DNA of 64,000 nucleotides from Paenibacillus sediminis (GTDB taxonomy: Bacteria; Bacillota; Bacilli; Paenibacillales; Paenibacillaceae), in the NCBI RefSeq assembly GCF_017873765.1, contig NZ_JAGGKP010000008.1, forward strand, positions 1 to 64,000, written 5' to 3'. Below are positions 25,291 to 34,122 of the stretch, one piece after another; the first letter of the stretch is position 1; each line of letters starts with the position of its first letter. Below the pieces are notes generated by a model. That model saw only the letters and a program-made list of their open reading frames with translations. It did no database searches and was not told where the DNA came from. Both the position numbers and the translations under genes were made by a program.

Positions 25291-25356
25291 ACGCTTTACG
25301 TCTGCGCGAGTATATCTACTTCCACTTCAATCAAGTATATGTTTTATAGTATACAC

Positions 25357-26832
25357 TTAATTGGCCAGGTCTTGCACGTCTTGCCATGCTTGTCTTAGGA
25401 GGTGAACACCTTCTTTGATTTGATCTTCGCTCAGATGAGCGAAGTTGAAGCAGGCAGCAGGCGGGGCTGGCTTTGTGTGGTATAGGGATGCATCTCTCCA
25501 TACAAGGCCACGCTGCTTTGCTGCTGCACGGAAGGCAGCGTACTCCTCTGCAGAACGACGCCACTTGGTGTATACGTGCAGGCCGGCGTCTGCGGGGAGC
25601 AAGGTAAATAAATCAGACGCATACTTTTTCATTAAGGTACAGAACAGATCATGTCTAGCTCCGTAGACTCGGCGCATTCGGCGGAGGTGACGTTCATATT
25701 CGCCGCGGCTCATAAAACGCGCCAGTGCCCGTTGTTCGAGAAGGGCTGGCGGCAGCGGATCGTACAATCCTTTTGCCAGGTAGACTGGACGAATGAGGCT
25801 TCGAGGGAGAACAGCGTATCCTATTCTGAGATCCGTAAACATCGTCTTCGAGAAGGTGCCGATATAAATGACTCGGTCCTCCTCATCAAGTGCCTTAAGT
25901 GGCTCGATGGGTCTTCCTCCCCAGCGAAATTCACTGTCGTAATCGTCTTCGATAATGACAGCATTTTTGCGTCTAGCCCACGCTAACAGCTCTCTTCTTC
26001 GCTGCAATGACAGCACTGCTCCGGTTGGGAACTGTCTGCTCGTTGTTACGAATAACACCTTCGCTTCCCAATCGGCAGGCATTATCCCTTGTTCATTCAC
26101 TTGTGCAGGGATAGCCTTTGCACCAAAGGCATAAATAGCTCTGCGTATTCCGTGGTATCCTGGTTCTTCTACCACCGCTTGGTCTCCCGCACCAAGAAGC
26201 AACTGGCACAGCAGCGCAATCGCCTGCATGGACCCGCTGAATAATACGACTTGATCTGCCTCCGCATTAATACCGCGGCTGCGCCGCAAATGGCTGGCAA
26301 TTGTTTCACGCAGCTTGTAGTCTCCTGCTGGATTGTGACCCTGTTGACCTTCTAAATGAATCTCTTTAGCGGCATACGACAAAGCACTTTTCCACTCTAA
26401 GTACGGGAAATGATCCATAGATGCACCGCTGGCAATAAAGCTGATCTTCGTACTTTCCTGCAGCCAGTCATCGGCAATGATGACATTCGAATCCGGTTTC
26501 ATCATTCGTTCTCCCCAAGCCGATAAAGTCAGCTCTGCTGCTGTCTTGTTAGGAGAAGCGGAAGACGCATTCTCTGTTACAAAAGTACCTCTGCCTACTT
26601 CACTCCGAACGTATCCATCGGCCATTAACATTTCATACGTCTGACCTACGCTGCCCCGTGATAATCCGTACAGTTTGGCGAGTTCTCTTGAAGAAGGAAG
26701 CTTCGTACCTGCCCGTAAAGTTCCGTCATAAATGGCTATTCTGAATGCATGGTACAAAGCTAAATATTTATAATGATATGTTTCGAGACAAGTTTGAAAT
26801 GGCAATGTGAAGTCGAGCGACAAAGCTGCCAC
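25357..26832 (-). CDS. MocR/GabR-type PLP-dependent transcription regulator
   Basis: A 491-residue chimera. The N-terminal winged-helix of GntR type (residues about 20-85: GTKLPSSRELAKLYGLSRGSV, YVRSEVGRGTFV) is fused to a class I aminotransferase fold. PLP-binding marks are SGSMQAIALL, YDSEF and the lysine in YIGTFSKTMFTDLRIGY. Such proteins sense PLP or an amine and bind direct repeats. The adjacent divergent gene encodes a PNPOx-like flavoprotein, a reasonable target. Start uncertain: GTG 26832 overlaps its own GGGG, while TTG 26823 has AAGGGG eight bases upstream. The catalytic role, if any, is unknown. Confidence 0.88.
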   Translation of the reverse strand: MAALSLDFTLPFQTCLETYHYKYLALYHAFRIAIYDGTLRAGTKLPSSRELAKLYGLSRGSVGQTYEMLMADGYVRSEVGRGTFVTENASSASPNKTAAELTLSAWGERMMKPDSNVIIADDWLQESTKISFIASGASMDHFPYLEWKSALSYAAKEIHLEGQQGHNPAGDYKLRETIASHLRRSRGINAEADQVVLFSGSMQAIALLCQLLLGAGDQAVVEEPGYHGIRRAIYAFGAKAIPAQVNEQGIMPADWEAKVLFVTTSRQFPTGAVLSLQRRRELLAWARRKNAVIIEDDYDSEFRWGGRPIEPLKALDEEDRVIYIGTFSKTMFTDLRIGYAVLPRSLIRPVYLAKGLYDPLPPALLEQRALARFMSRGEYERHLRRMRRVYGARHDLFCTLMKKYASDLFTLLPADAGLHVYTKWRRSAEEYAAFRAAAKQRGLVWRDASLYHTKPAPPAACFNFAHLSEDQIKEGVHLLRQAWQDVQDLAN

Positions 26833-26849
26833 CCCTTTCTACACTTATA

Positions 26850-26888
26850 ACCAACAAAATTGGTATATGAAAATAAATGTAAATTGGT
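26850..26888. promoter_or_regulatory. Repeat cluster likely bound by the MocR regulator
   Basis: AAATTGGT occurs twice in direct orientation (26857 and 26881, 24 bases apart), and ACCAA with TTGGT forms an inverted pair around the first copy. It lies in the 142-base divergent region. MocR family proteins typically bind such direct repeats. Confidence 0.45.
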
Positions 26889-26974
26889 TCTTTTTTAATG
26901 TCAATTGATGAAATACACTTGGAGTAACCTTGAAGGACCGAATATCGGTATATGCTAGGGAGGGCGCTATCAAA

Positions 26975-27592
26975 ATGCGTAGAAAAGAATTTGATATGTG
27001 GCAAGACGAAGAGATTGAACAGTTTTTAAATGAAATGAGCTTTGGCTATTTAGGAACAGTAGGAGCTGATGGATGGCCTAGAGTTACTCCGCTGAATTTC
27101 GCATACGCGAACGAAGTATTTTACTTTCACGGAAGCAAGGTTGGAGAGAAAATGAAGCATTTGCAGCACGAGTCTAAAGTCAGCTTCACAGTCGCTAAGG
27201 AGTATGCACTGATTCCATCTTATTTCAGCGACCCGGAAATGGCTTGTCCAGCGACTGCTTTTTTTAAAAGTGTGATGGTTAAAGGAACTGCCGAATTGAT
27301 CGAAGATTTGCACGAGAAGTCGGAAGCCTTTACCGCATTTATGCAGAAGCTTCAACCTGAGGGCGGATACGATCCAATTACGCCAGACGATCCACGTTAC
27401 ATCCCAAGACTGCAAGGCGTTGCAATGATTAAAATTGTGCCGGAGGAAATGACAGCCAAGTTTAAATTTGGACAAAATTTGAAGGAAGGACCGTTTAACC
27501 AGGTTGTAGACGGACTTACAAAACGAAACCATACACGGGATGAAGAAACGGTTCAGCATATGCAAAAATATTGTCCATTTCACGCTGAGTAA
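26975..27592 (+). CDS. Pyridoxamine 5'-phosphate oxidase-family flavoprotein
   Basis: A 205-residue split-barrel FMN protein: MWQDEEIEQFLNEMSFGYLGTV, DGWPRVTPLNFAYANEVFYFHG, GEKMKHLQHESKVSFTVAKEYALIP, then VMVKGTAELIED. This is the Nim/flavin-nucleotide-binding branch, not a proven PNP oxidase; cysteine and histidine content of the C-terminus (MQKYCPFH) is odd. The start at 26975 is chosen because GGGAGGG lies ten bases upstream; TTG 26930 has no site. It is divergent from the MocR regulator, which probably controls it. A role in vitamin B6 or reactive-compound detoxification is an inference. Confidence 0.82.
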   Translation: MRRKEFDMWQDEEIEQFLNEMSFGYLGTVGADGWPRVTPLNFAYANEVFYFHGSKVGEKMKHLQHESKVSFTVAKEYALIPSYFSDPEMACPATAFFKSVMVKGTAELIEDLHEKSEAFTAFMQKLQPEGGYDPITPDDPRYIPRLQGVAMIKIVPEEMTAKFKFGQNLKEGPFNQVVDGLTKRNHTRDEETVQHMQKYCPFHAE

Positions 27593-27605
27593 AATGTCTT
27601 TTTCC

Positions 27606-27634
27606 GTGACGGTTCTATATCATGGTGGTATAAT
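27606..27634 (+). promoter_or_regulatory. Promoter of the aminotransferase gene
   Basis: GTGACG, 17 bases, TATAAT: -35 four of six, -10 perfect, 65 bases before the start codon. Confidence 0.5.
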
Positions 27635-27699
27635 GTTAGGCAACAGAAATTACGGTGCCACTTTACACCAATATAGACTTGGAAGGATGAATTAAAACG

Positions 27700-28998
27700 A
27701 TGAACCCACTGGCGGGACAGTTAAATGAAAGTATCAAAACTGGCAATGCACATGTGTACGACATGCTCTCTACACTTGGAAAAGAAATTTATTTCCCTAA
27801 AGAGGGAATTCTGAGCCAATCGGCCGAAGCTTCTGCTCATGCGAAAAAATTCAATGCGACGATCGGTATCGCTACTGAAGACGGTGCTCCGATGCATTTA
27901 GAAGTTATACAGCAATCGTTGTCCGCATTCAAACCCCAAGACCTATACCCATATGCTCCTCCTGCAGGAAAACCGGAACTTCGTAAAGCATGGCGCAGCA
28001 AAATGGTTAAGGAGAACCCTTCGTTAGAAAATAAAAAATTCAGTAACCCCATTGTAACCAATGCACTCACTCATGGACTAAGCATTGTCGCTGATCTGTT
28101 TGTCGATGAAGGAGATGTTGTTATATACCCGGACAAAAACTGGGAGAATTATGAACTTACTTTCGGTATTCGCCGTCATGCGGAAATTGTAAATTACCCA
28201 TTATTCACTGAGGACATGAAGTTTAACAGCAGAGGACTCCGCGAAGCGCTTCTTGCACAGCGTCATAAGGGTAAAGCTGTCGTCATCCTGAACTTCCCGA
28301 ACAATCCGACCGGGTATACACCTGGCGTTCAGGAAGGTCAAGAAATTGTCGCAGCCATTGAGGAAGCAGCAGAAGCAGGAATCAATGTCGTTGTTGTAAC
28401 GGATGATGCCTATTTCGGTCTGTTCTTTGACGATTCTCTTCGTGAATCATTGTTCGGCAAACTTGTTGGTCTCCATCCTCGTATTCTGCCTATTAAAGTA
28501 GACGGAGCGACCAAGGAAGAGTACGTATGGGGATTTAGAGTCGGATTCATTACGTTTGCAGCAGAACAAGATGAAGTCATGAATGCTCTAGAGCAAAAGA
28601 CGCTCGGCATTATCCGCGCTACCATTTCGAGCGGAGCCCATCCTTCACAAACGTTTGTGCTTCGTGCGCTGCAATCCCCTGAATTTGAAAGTCAGAAGGA
28701 AGAGAAATTCGCGATCATGAAAGGCCGCGCGAATAAAGTAAAATCACTTCTCGACAGTGGCAAATACGGCGATGTATGGGAATACTACCCGTTTAATTCA
28801 GGATATTTCATGTGTCTGAAGCTGAAAACCGTTGATGCTGAAACGCTTCGTCAGCACCTTATTCATAAATATGGTGTAGGTACGATTGCACTGGGTGAAC
28901 ACGATCTTCGCGTCGCCTTCTCTTGTATCGAGGAGGAATACTTGGAGGAGCTGTACGATCTCATTTACCAAGGTGTACTGGATATTCAGCAAGGTTAA
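27700..28998 (+). CDS. Class I/II PLP-dependent aminotransferase
   Basis: A 432-residue fold-type I PLP enzyme: ATEDGAPMHLEVI near the start, YPYAPPAGKPELRKAWRSK, NALTHGLSIVADLF, IYPDKNWENYELTF, ILNFPNNPTGYTPG with the Asn/Pro/Thr substrate segment, VVTDDAYFGLFFDD and a lysine in ATKEEYVWGFRVGF where PLP binds. The TDDAY and WGFRVG forms suggest an aspartate/aromatic-type aminotransferase of unknown substrate. It has its own sigma-A-like promoter and terminator, so is monocistronic. Its proximity to a MocR and a PNPOx-like gene suggests a PLP theme in this stretch. Confidence 0.85.
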   Translation: MNPLAGQLNESIKTGNAHVYDMLSTLGKEIYFPKEGILSQSAEASAHAKKFNATIGIATEDGAPMHLEVIQQSLSAFKPQDLYPYAPPAGKPELRKAWRSKMVKENPSLENKKFSNPIVTNALTHGLSIVADLFVDEGDVVIYPDKNWENYELTFGIRRHAEIVNYPLFTEDMKFNSRGLREALLAQRHKGKAVVILNFPNNPTGYTPGVQEGQEIVAAIEEAAEAGINVVVVTDDAYFGLFFDDSLRESLFGKLVGLHPRILPIKVDGATKEEYVWGFRVGFITFAAEQDEVMNALEQKTLGIIRATISSGAHPSQTFVLRALQSPEFESQKEEKFAIMKGRANKVKSLLDSGKYGDVWEYYPFNSGYFMCLKLKTVDAETLRQHLIHKYGVGTIALGEHDLRVAFSCIEEEYLEELYDLIYQGVLDIQQG

Positions 28999-29020
28999 CT
29001 TCTCATAAATATTTCATTAG

Positions 29021-29056
29021 GATAACCCCCGGTCATTTCTCTGGGGGTTATTTTTC
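29021..29056 (+). terminator. Terminator of the aminotransferase gene
   Basis: GATAACCCCC pairs with GGGGGTTAT; five T follow on the plus strand. Confidence 0.9.
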
Positions 29057-29079
29057 CCTCTATTTATACTTATGCCCAA

Positions 29080-29106
29080 GCATACCTGTGTTGTTGTACA
29101 TACAAT
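29080..29106 (+). promoter_or_regulatory. Sigma-E-type promoter of the His-rich YjcZ gene
   Basis: GCATA, exactly 14 bases, CATACAAT. This matches the mother-cell sigma-E consensus (GHATA-N14-CATACANT); CATACAATA also fits the sigma-K -10. It lies 43 bases before the start codon. Confidence 0.6.
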
Positions 29107-29149
29107 ACGTTGTACGTACACACAAATACACAGAGAAAGGGGAATGAGC

Positions 29150-29398
29150 ATGGGGGAAAATATTAACGTCAGTCCTTACGGAATTGCTCCTGCATACGGA
29201 CATATGCCTGTAAATGTAAACGTACCTTTACATGGACATGTACACGGGCATGTTCCTGTTCATGTGAATGTACCTTTACATGGGCATGTTCACGGGCATG
29301 GATATGGACATGGATATGGTTTCGGAATGAATGCAGGCGCAATTCTTGTCCTCTTTATCCTGCTGGTCATCATTACCCGGTCTATGCATTTTTATTAA
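29150..29398 (+). CDS. His-rich YjcZ-type small spore membrane protein
   Basis: An 82-residue protein. After MGENINVSPYGIAPAYGHM come two copies of VNVPLHGHVHGH, then GYGHGYGFG and a C-terminal hydrophobic helix GAILVLFILLVIITRSMHFY. The helix is identical to that of the 35-residue protein at 5591-5698, so the two are paralogues with different outer parts. The His count in the repeats suggests metal binding. The start at 29150 has AAGGGG seven bases upstream; the ATG at 29144 is too close to it. A sigma-E-like promoter and its own terminator mark it as a single sporulation gene. Confidence 0.85.
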   Translation: MGENINVSPYGIAPAYGHMPVNVNVPLHGHVHGHVPVHVNVPLHGHVHGHGYGHGYGFGMNAGAILVLFILLVIITRSMHFY

Positions 29399-29402
29399 TA
29401 CA

Positions 29403-29434
29403 AATGAGGCCGGGGAGCTCTCGGCCTCATTTTA
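29403..29434. terminator. Bidirectional terminator between the YjcZ and ecsB genes
   Basis: AAATGAGGCC, ten bases, GGCCTCATTTT. It serves both convergent genes. Confidence 0.9.
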
Positions 29435-29436
29435 AA

Positions 29437-30672
29437 TTAATATTGTTCTTCATCCTCTTTAAGCCATTTTCGAGCTAAAGATCGGTTATATAATGCGGTG
29501 ACTAATATGCCTGCAATTCCTGTCCCAATCACAAGAGGTACTTGGCTCATTGGGTTCTCTCCCATTAAGGCTGCAGCAAATGGAAGCCAGAGGAGGCAAG
29601 ACAGTACTAGCTGAATTTTGAATACGATGTTTAGAACAGCTTGCCGCTGTGATCCTGGAGGCAGCGGATATAAAGAAACCCACAGCGACTCTGCATGATA
29701 CCTCCGAAGAGCAGAAACCTGTATACCTAGAACGAACACAAAGAACAGGTAAACAGCCGTTCCCAGCCAAGTTCCTTGCATCCACCAAATAATAAGTGCG
29801 CCCAAAATGGTTAAACGGATTAGAATGCCTAGAATGTCACTGCGTACTAAAGTTTTCGTCATCAAATAAGGAAATGCGGACGATTGCTTCCAAGGCAGCC
29901 GATTACCCGCAAAACCGAGTAAACGACGCGGATAGACACGCTGGGCCTGCGCAGGAACATCGACGAACCAGCTTAACATAAGCATAACTCGTCCAACCTG
30001 AGCTTTCTCTGCAGCAATCAATGTGTCCCATCCAACAACATATTTGTCAGGAATGCGCAAGGACAACATATAAGTGATCATCAAGAGCGAAGCAAATATC
30101 AGCGCTCTGCTAATGGGCTGCCAAAGCCATGTGGCTAATATGAGAATAATGACTCCCCATCTAAGAAGTCGAAATAGCCGCGCATCTCGCCGAAACACCA
30201 TTTTCAGCTCCTGCCACGCACCGTAATTACTTACAATCTTTACTGCGAGCAGCAGCAACCAGAATAACAAGAACGGTCTCGGATCATCGCAACTTCGAAC
30301 GTACAGCGGCCACAAAGTGAGAAAAAGAATAGAGAGTCCCGCAAATTTATAAATGACTCCGCTTCGAAAACTGCCGGCAAAATAGCTGGTCATCCGCGAT
30401 TCTTGAGGAAGCAGAAAAATCACATCAGCAGCTTGCAAATAGGTGCGAAAACTGCCGTATATAGATAACGGAGTTAATACAATAAGCATAATTAGGTTAG
30501 TGGGTAAATGATCCGGGATGTGCCGTACGAAAGACGTATACCACGCGGAAAAAGCGATTAGCAAAAATAAAAATACGACAGCAACCCCGCTTTGGATCAC
30601 ATATCCCAAATACGGAACCACATCTCCCCAAAAGGCAGCTCGCCGCCGCTTTCGCAAATTAATTAAATCCAT
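29437..30672 (-). CDS. ecsB: ABC transporter permease EcsB
   Basis: Membrane partner of EcsA. The 411-residue protein has about eight to ten hydrophobic segments, beginning after an R-rich start (LRKRRRAAFWGDVVPYLGYV). Length agrees with Bacillus subtilis EcsB. Internal motif RRLLGFAGNRLPWKQSSAFPYLM and C-terminal RSLARKWLKEDEE follow family layout. In Bacillus the Ecs transporter influences protein secretion, sporulation and competence through the intramembrane protease RasP; the transported substrate may be peptide or quorum signal. It starts one base after ecsA ends, so the two form an operon. Confidence 0.88.
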   Translation of the reverse strand: MDLINLRKRRRAAFWGDVVPYLGYVIQSGVAVVFLFLLIAFSAWYTSFVRHIPDHLPTNLIMLIVLTPLSIYGSFRTYLQAADVIFLLPQESRMTSYFAGSFRSGVIYKFAGLSILFLTLWPLYVRSCDDPRPFLLFWLLLLAVKIVSNYGAWQELKMVFRRDARLFRLLRWGVIILILATWLWQPISRALIFASLLMITYMLSLRIPDKYVVGWDTLIAAEKAQVGRVMLMLSWFVDVPAQAQRVYPRRLLGFAGNRLPWKQSSAFPYLMTKTLVRSDILGILIRLTILGALIIWWMQGTWLGTAVYLFFVFVLGIQVSALRRYHAESLWVSLYPLPPGSQRQAVLNIVFKIQLVLSCLLWLPFAAALMGENPMSQVPLVIGTGIAGILVTALYNRSLARKWLKEDEEQY

Positions 30673-30673
30673 C

Positions 30674-31420
30674 TCATTCCCCGCCCTGCACTAGAATATA
30701 AAATAATTGTTCCAGTGTAGCATCAGGACGGCCTACCTGAGCCTGAATTTCCGCAAGTGTTCCTTGTGCAATAATTACGCCTTGATGCAGTACAATAAAA
30801 CGGTCACAGTAATTCTCGATCGTCGACAATATATGTGAACTGAGCAAAATTGAAGAACCTTCTGACTTCATCTCCATCATGAAATCAAGCAGCGAACGGA
30901 TCCCAAGCGGATCGAGTCCCAAAAAAGGTTCGTCTATGATATACAGCGGCGGCTTAGCTATGAAGGCACACATGATCATTACCTTTTGACGCATCCCTTT
31001 GGACAGATGCATGGACAGACTGTTTACTTTATCCGTCATATGAAATAACTTGAGCAGCCGCTCAGATCTCTTCTCAAACTGTTCACGATCTACACCATAC
31101 GATCTCGCCGTAAACTCTAGATGTTCGCGGACCGTCAATTCCTCATAAAGAAGAGGTGACTCCGGAACAAAAGCTATTGATGAATGATAAGACTGAGACG
31201 CTTCGTTCCTCGATTGACCTTGGACTCGAATTTCACCTTGCTGCGGAGACATAAGCCCTAAAATATGCTTCATCGTTGTACTTTTACCAGCACCATTTAG
31301 TCCGATCAGTCCGACCATTTCACCCGGTTCTACATGAAAGTTAATATCGTGCAGTACGGGTCGTTTCGTACTGTATCCGCCGCTTAAGCGGTTAACTTCA
31401 AGTACGGGGATTTGACTCAT
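30674..31420 (-). CDS. ecsA: ABC transporter ATP-binding protein EcsA
   Basis: A 248-residue ATPase with Walker A GLNGAGKSTT, Q-loop, ABC signature LSKGMRQKV, Walker B PLYIIDEPFLGLDPLG and the H-loop at LLSSHILST. Length is nearly that of Bacillus EcsA. The start at 31420 is preferred because GAGGT lies eight bases upstream; a GTG at 31429 is too near. It drives the EcsB permease next to it. The neighbouring helicase gene upstream ends 20 bases before, so read-through is possible, but the functional link is not known. Confidence 0.9.
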   Translation of the reverse strand: MSQIPVLEVNRLSGGYSTKRPVLHDINFHVEPGEMVGLIGLNGAGKSTTMKHILGLMSPQQGEIRVQGQSRNEASQSYHSSIAFVPESPLLYEELTVREHLEFTARSYGVDREQFEKRSERLLKLFHMTDKVNSLSMHLSKGMRQKVMIMCAFIAKPPLYIIDEPFLGLDPLGIRSLLDFMMEMKSEGSSILLSSHILSTIENYCDRFIVLHQGVIIAQGTLAEIQAQVGRPDATLEQLFYILVQGGE

Positions 31421-31440
31421 CCGTGTCACCTCTTTTGTGG

Positions 31441-32736
31441 TTACGCTTTTGGCGGTTTGTTCTTAAGCCACTTCGGCGCTCCTTTATTTTTCCGATCCCT
31501 GTGTCTGTCATTTTTACGGTCTGCTGCAGGCTTTTGTGCTGCTGGTTTACGTACCTTGGAAGCTGAAGCAACTGCTCTAGAAGCTCGATCTTTGGAGCTG
31601 TCAGCAGCTATAACTTTACCGCCATACAGCTTACGTTCCTCAAATGAAACGCCAAGTTCTTTGCCGAATTTTTTCATAATAAATTGCTGACGTGGGGTAA
31701 TAAGCGTAATCGCTGTTCCTTTACGGCCCATTCTGCCTGTTCTACCCGCTCTGTGTACATAATGTTCAGCGTCAATAGGCGGGTCGAAGTTAATCACAAA
31801 ATCCAGTCCTTCAATATCTAACCCGCGAGCAGCTACGTCACTAGCAACAAGCAGTCTTATTTTGCCTTCACGGAACTGGCGCAGAACGAGGCTTCGCGTA
31901 ATTTTATCAGCGTCGGCATAGATTGCCTTCGCATCAAGACCGACATAATTCATCTTTGCTTCCACTTCAGCGATATCGTTCGTATTATTCACAAATACAA
32001 TCGCTTTACTGGAACCATACGTACGAATAATACGGCGCAGCATATCCATTTTGTCGCGCTCTTCTGAGATAAAATAGAAATGTTCTATCGTGCTGGATAT
32101 GCGCTGTTCAGGTTCAATCCCGACTTCAACCGGATTTTTCATTTCTTGCTCTGCTAATTTACGAATTTCCGGATTGATGGTTGCTGATAAGAAAACGAGC
32201 TGGCGATCGCGCAAACTGCTTCGCAGTATGCTCTCTACATCCTTAGAACCGCCTAGTTCAAATACTTGGTCAACCTCATCAATGACAATTGTTTTGATAT
32301 TAGGCATTTTCAGCTTGCGAATAGCGATAAACTCCTGAATTCGGCCCGGAGTTCCGACGATAAGCTGCGGATGCTGCTTCAGCTTCTCCAGTTGTCTCTT
32401 AATAGAAGCGCCGCCAATAAGACCGAGCACTTTGATTTGACGATCACTTCCGTACTTCTCGCCTTCACGTGCAATTTGCATGGCAAGTTCTTGCGTAGGC
32501 GCAAGAATAAGCGCTTGTGTTTGTTTTAAATTGGGATCTATTTTTTGCAATATTGGCAGCAAATAAGCGATTGTCTTGCCCGTCCCTGTCTGCGATTGCG
32601 CCAGCAGATCTCTTCCTTCAAGTACTGCTGGAATACTCTCCACTTGCACAGGAGTAGGGGTTTTAATTCCGTACTCAAGCAGCTTAGCCGATAAATCCTG
32701 CGCAATGCCGAGTCCTTCAAATGACGTTACGTTCAT
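31441..32736 (-). CDS. DEAD-box-family RNA helicase with DEVD motif II
   Basis: A 431-residue helicase with Q motif (LLEYGIKTPTPVQVESIPAVLEG), Walker A AQSQTGTGKT, motif Ib TPGRIQEF, motif III LSATIN, motif V ARGLDIEG and motif VI HRAGRTGRMG. Motif II reads VIDEVDQVFEL, with Val in place of the usual Ala. A basic tail (about 390-431, KNDRHRDRKNKGAPKWLKNKPPKA) fits cold-shock or ribosome-assembly helicases of the CshB/YfmL type. It is probably an RNA chaperone; the target cannot be read. The stop lies 20 bases before ecsA. Confidence 0.88.
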   Translation of the reverse strand: MNVTSFEGLGIAQDLSAKLLEYGIKTPTPVQVESIPAVLEGRDLLAQSQTGTGKTIAYLLPILQKIDPNLKQTQALILAPTQELAMQIAREGEKYGSDRQIKVLGLIGGASIKRQLEKLKQHPQLIVGTPGRIQEFIAIRKLKMPNIKTIVIDEVDQVFELGGSKDVESILRSSLRDRQLVFLSATINPEIRKLAEQEMKNPVEVGIEPEQRISSTIEHFYFISEERDKMDMLRRIIRTYGSSKAIVFVNNTNDIAEVEAKMNYVGLDAKAIYADADKITRSLVLRQFREGKIRLLVASDVAARGLDIEGLDFVINFDPPIDAEHYVHRAGRTGRMGRKGTAITLITPRQQFIMKKFGKELGVSFEERKLYGGKVIAADSSKDRASRAVASASKVRKPAAQKPAADRKNDRHRDRKNKGAPKWLKNKPPKA

Positions 32737-32827
32737 CTAATTCCATCCTTTATATTCATTCATTCTTTATTCATTATATGCGAAAGCCTCTCTCGCAACA
32801 AATAAAGAGGTTAATCTCCCAAGCATA

Positions 32828-32862
32828 CAAAAACAGTCCTTCATCACCGAGAAAGACTGTTC
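32828..32862 (-). terminator. Terminator of the SDR gene
   Basis: Minus strand GAACAGTC and GACTGTT, with inner TC/GA pairs, then TTTTTG. Confidence 0.75.
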
Positions 32863-32864
32863 GA

Positions 32865-33638
32865 TCATTTCTTATTCAACATATTGTACGTAAGTCGATC
32901 CGCTAAGCGAGGAAATAACTGATACAACTTCAGTCCTATACCCGCGAGCCTTGGCAAGTCGACTTCTTCCTTTTGCTTCTCCATTACAGACACTATCGTC
33001 TTAGCCACTTTCTCAGGCTTCATCATGAACCATTTCACATTGCTGACGTATTGTCCTGAAGGATCGGCCACTTCAAAAAATGGAGTATCAATAGGTCCAG
33101 GATTGATTGTCGATACCTTAACTCCAGTGCCCCTTAGCTCTTGTCTTAGTGCATTACTGAAGCCAAGAACCGCATGCTTCGTAGCTGAATATGCCGATGA
33201 TTTAGAAGTAGCAATTTTGCCAGCTGCTGAAGCGACGTTAACAATATGCCCGCTTCTTGCTTCAAGCATCTTCGGCAGCACAGCTTTTGTACAGCGTACA
33301 ATCCCCATATAATTGACATCCATCATCGCTGCAAATTCCCTGGTATCCATGCGATCCGCGTATTCAAATACGCCGTATCCAGCATTATTAAGTAAAATAT
33401 CAACACGTCCATATGTATCATATATGCGCTTAAAACCACTGTCTACTTGCTGCTGATCGGTGACATCCATCTGAATGAGCAAATGAGGATTCGTTAACCG
33501 TTCTCCTACCTTCTGCAGCTTATCCATACTTCTGGCGGCCAGTACAGGAATAGCACCCCGTTCAGAAAGCATCTGTGCCGTAATCGCGCCAATCCCGCTA
33601 GAAGCACCAGTAATGACGACAACTTTATTATTAAGCAT
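32865..33638 (-). CDS. Short-chain dehydrogenase/reductase
   Basis: A 257-residue classical SDR. NAD(P) site VVVITGASSGIGAITAQML, NNAGYGVFEY, IVNVASAAGKIATSKSSAYSATKHAVL with the Ser-Tyr-Lys catalytic set, and PGPIDTPFFEVA follow in order. After residue about 200 a segment YVSNVKWFMMKPEKVAKTIV matches YqjQ-like Bacillus SDRs that act on unknown substrates; a membrane-lying or lipid role is possible. It lies 25 bases after cheX in the same orientation and may be cotranscribed. No co-regulated partner hints at substrate. Confidence 0.87.
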   Translation of the reverse strand: MLNNKVVVITGASSGIGAITAQMLSERGAIPVLAARSMDKLQKVGERLTNPHLLIQMDVTDQQQVDSGFKRIYDTYGRVDILLNNAGYGVFEYADRMDTREFAAMMDVNYMGIVRCTKAVLPKMLEARSGHIVNVASAAGKIATSKSSAYSATKHAVLGFSNALRQELRGTGVKVSTINPGPIDTPFFEVADPSGQYVSNVKWFMMKPEKVAKTIVSVMEKQKEEVDLPRLAGIGLKLYQLFPRLADRLTYNMLNKK

Positions 33639-33663
33639 ACGTTCTGCCTTTCTCCAAAAGAAT

Positions 33664-34122
33664 TTAGGAGACCATCACTTGAATATCAAACTCTCCAATA
33701 CCATCCATCAGAAGTGGAATACAAAGAGCCTTTTGCGATACAAATGAAGCGTCATTTTGTGATTTTACTACTTTTGGAGGTGTAATATCAACAACAACCC
33801 CTTGGTTAGAAAGCAGCGTACTTGCATTTCCGCTAATCATATTTCCTAATTCTGAAATGGCACTCTGTCCCATCTCATCCATTTCCGTAATTGTAAATCC
33901 ACCCATCATGATGGAAACCATACGCAAAGCAACTTGTTCATCAAGGCCAAAGACTACGTTCCCGCTGAACTGTCCTGTCATGCCGATCTGAATCCAAATA
34001 TAGTCTTCAATCAATTTGATTTCACGGACTCCTAAACTGCCCGTCGATGGTGTAATTTGAATGACTTGTTGGATAACCGTCTTTGCAGATTCTATAAATG
34101 GATTGATTACTTCTGCTCTCAT
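33664..34122 (-). CDS. cheX: CheX-type CheY-P phosphatase
   Basis: The 152-residue protein belongs to the CheC/CheX/FliY phosphatase family, which dephosphorylates CheY. It keeps one phosphatase motif, SELGNMISGNAS, with E and N as catalytic pair, about residues 90-101, and the family core INPFIESAKTVIQQVIQI and GNVVFGLDEQVALRMVSIMMGG. The lack of a second motif agrees with CheX rather than CheC. It stands away from the main chemotaxis operon. The start is ATG near a divergent gene; the ribosome site (GGGGCGG) is weak. Confidence 0.85.
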   Translation of the reverse strand: MRAEVINPFIESAKTVIQQVIQITPSTGSLGVREIKLIEDYIWIQIGMTGQFSGNVVFGLDEQVALRMVSIMMGGFTITEMDEMGQSAISELGNMISGNASTLLSNQGVVVDITPPKVVKSQNDASFVSQKALCIPLLMDGIGEFDIQVMVS

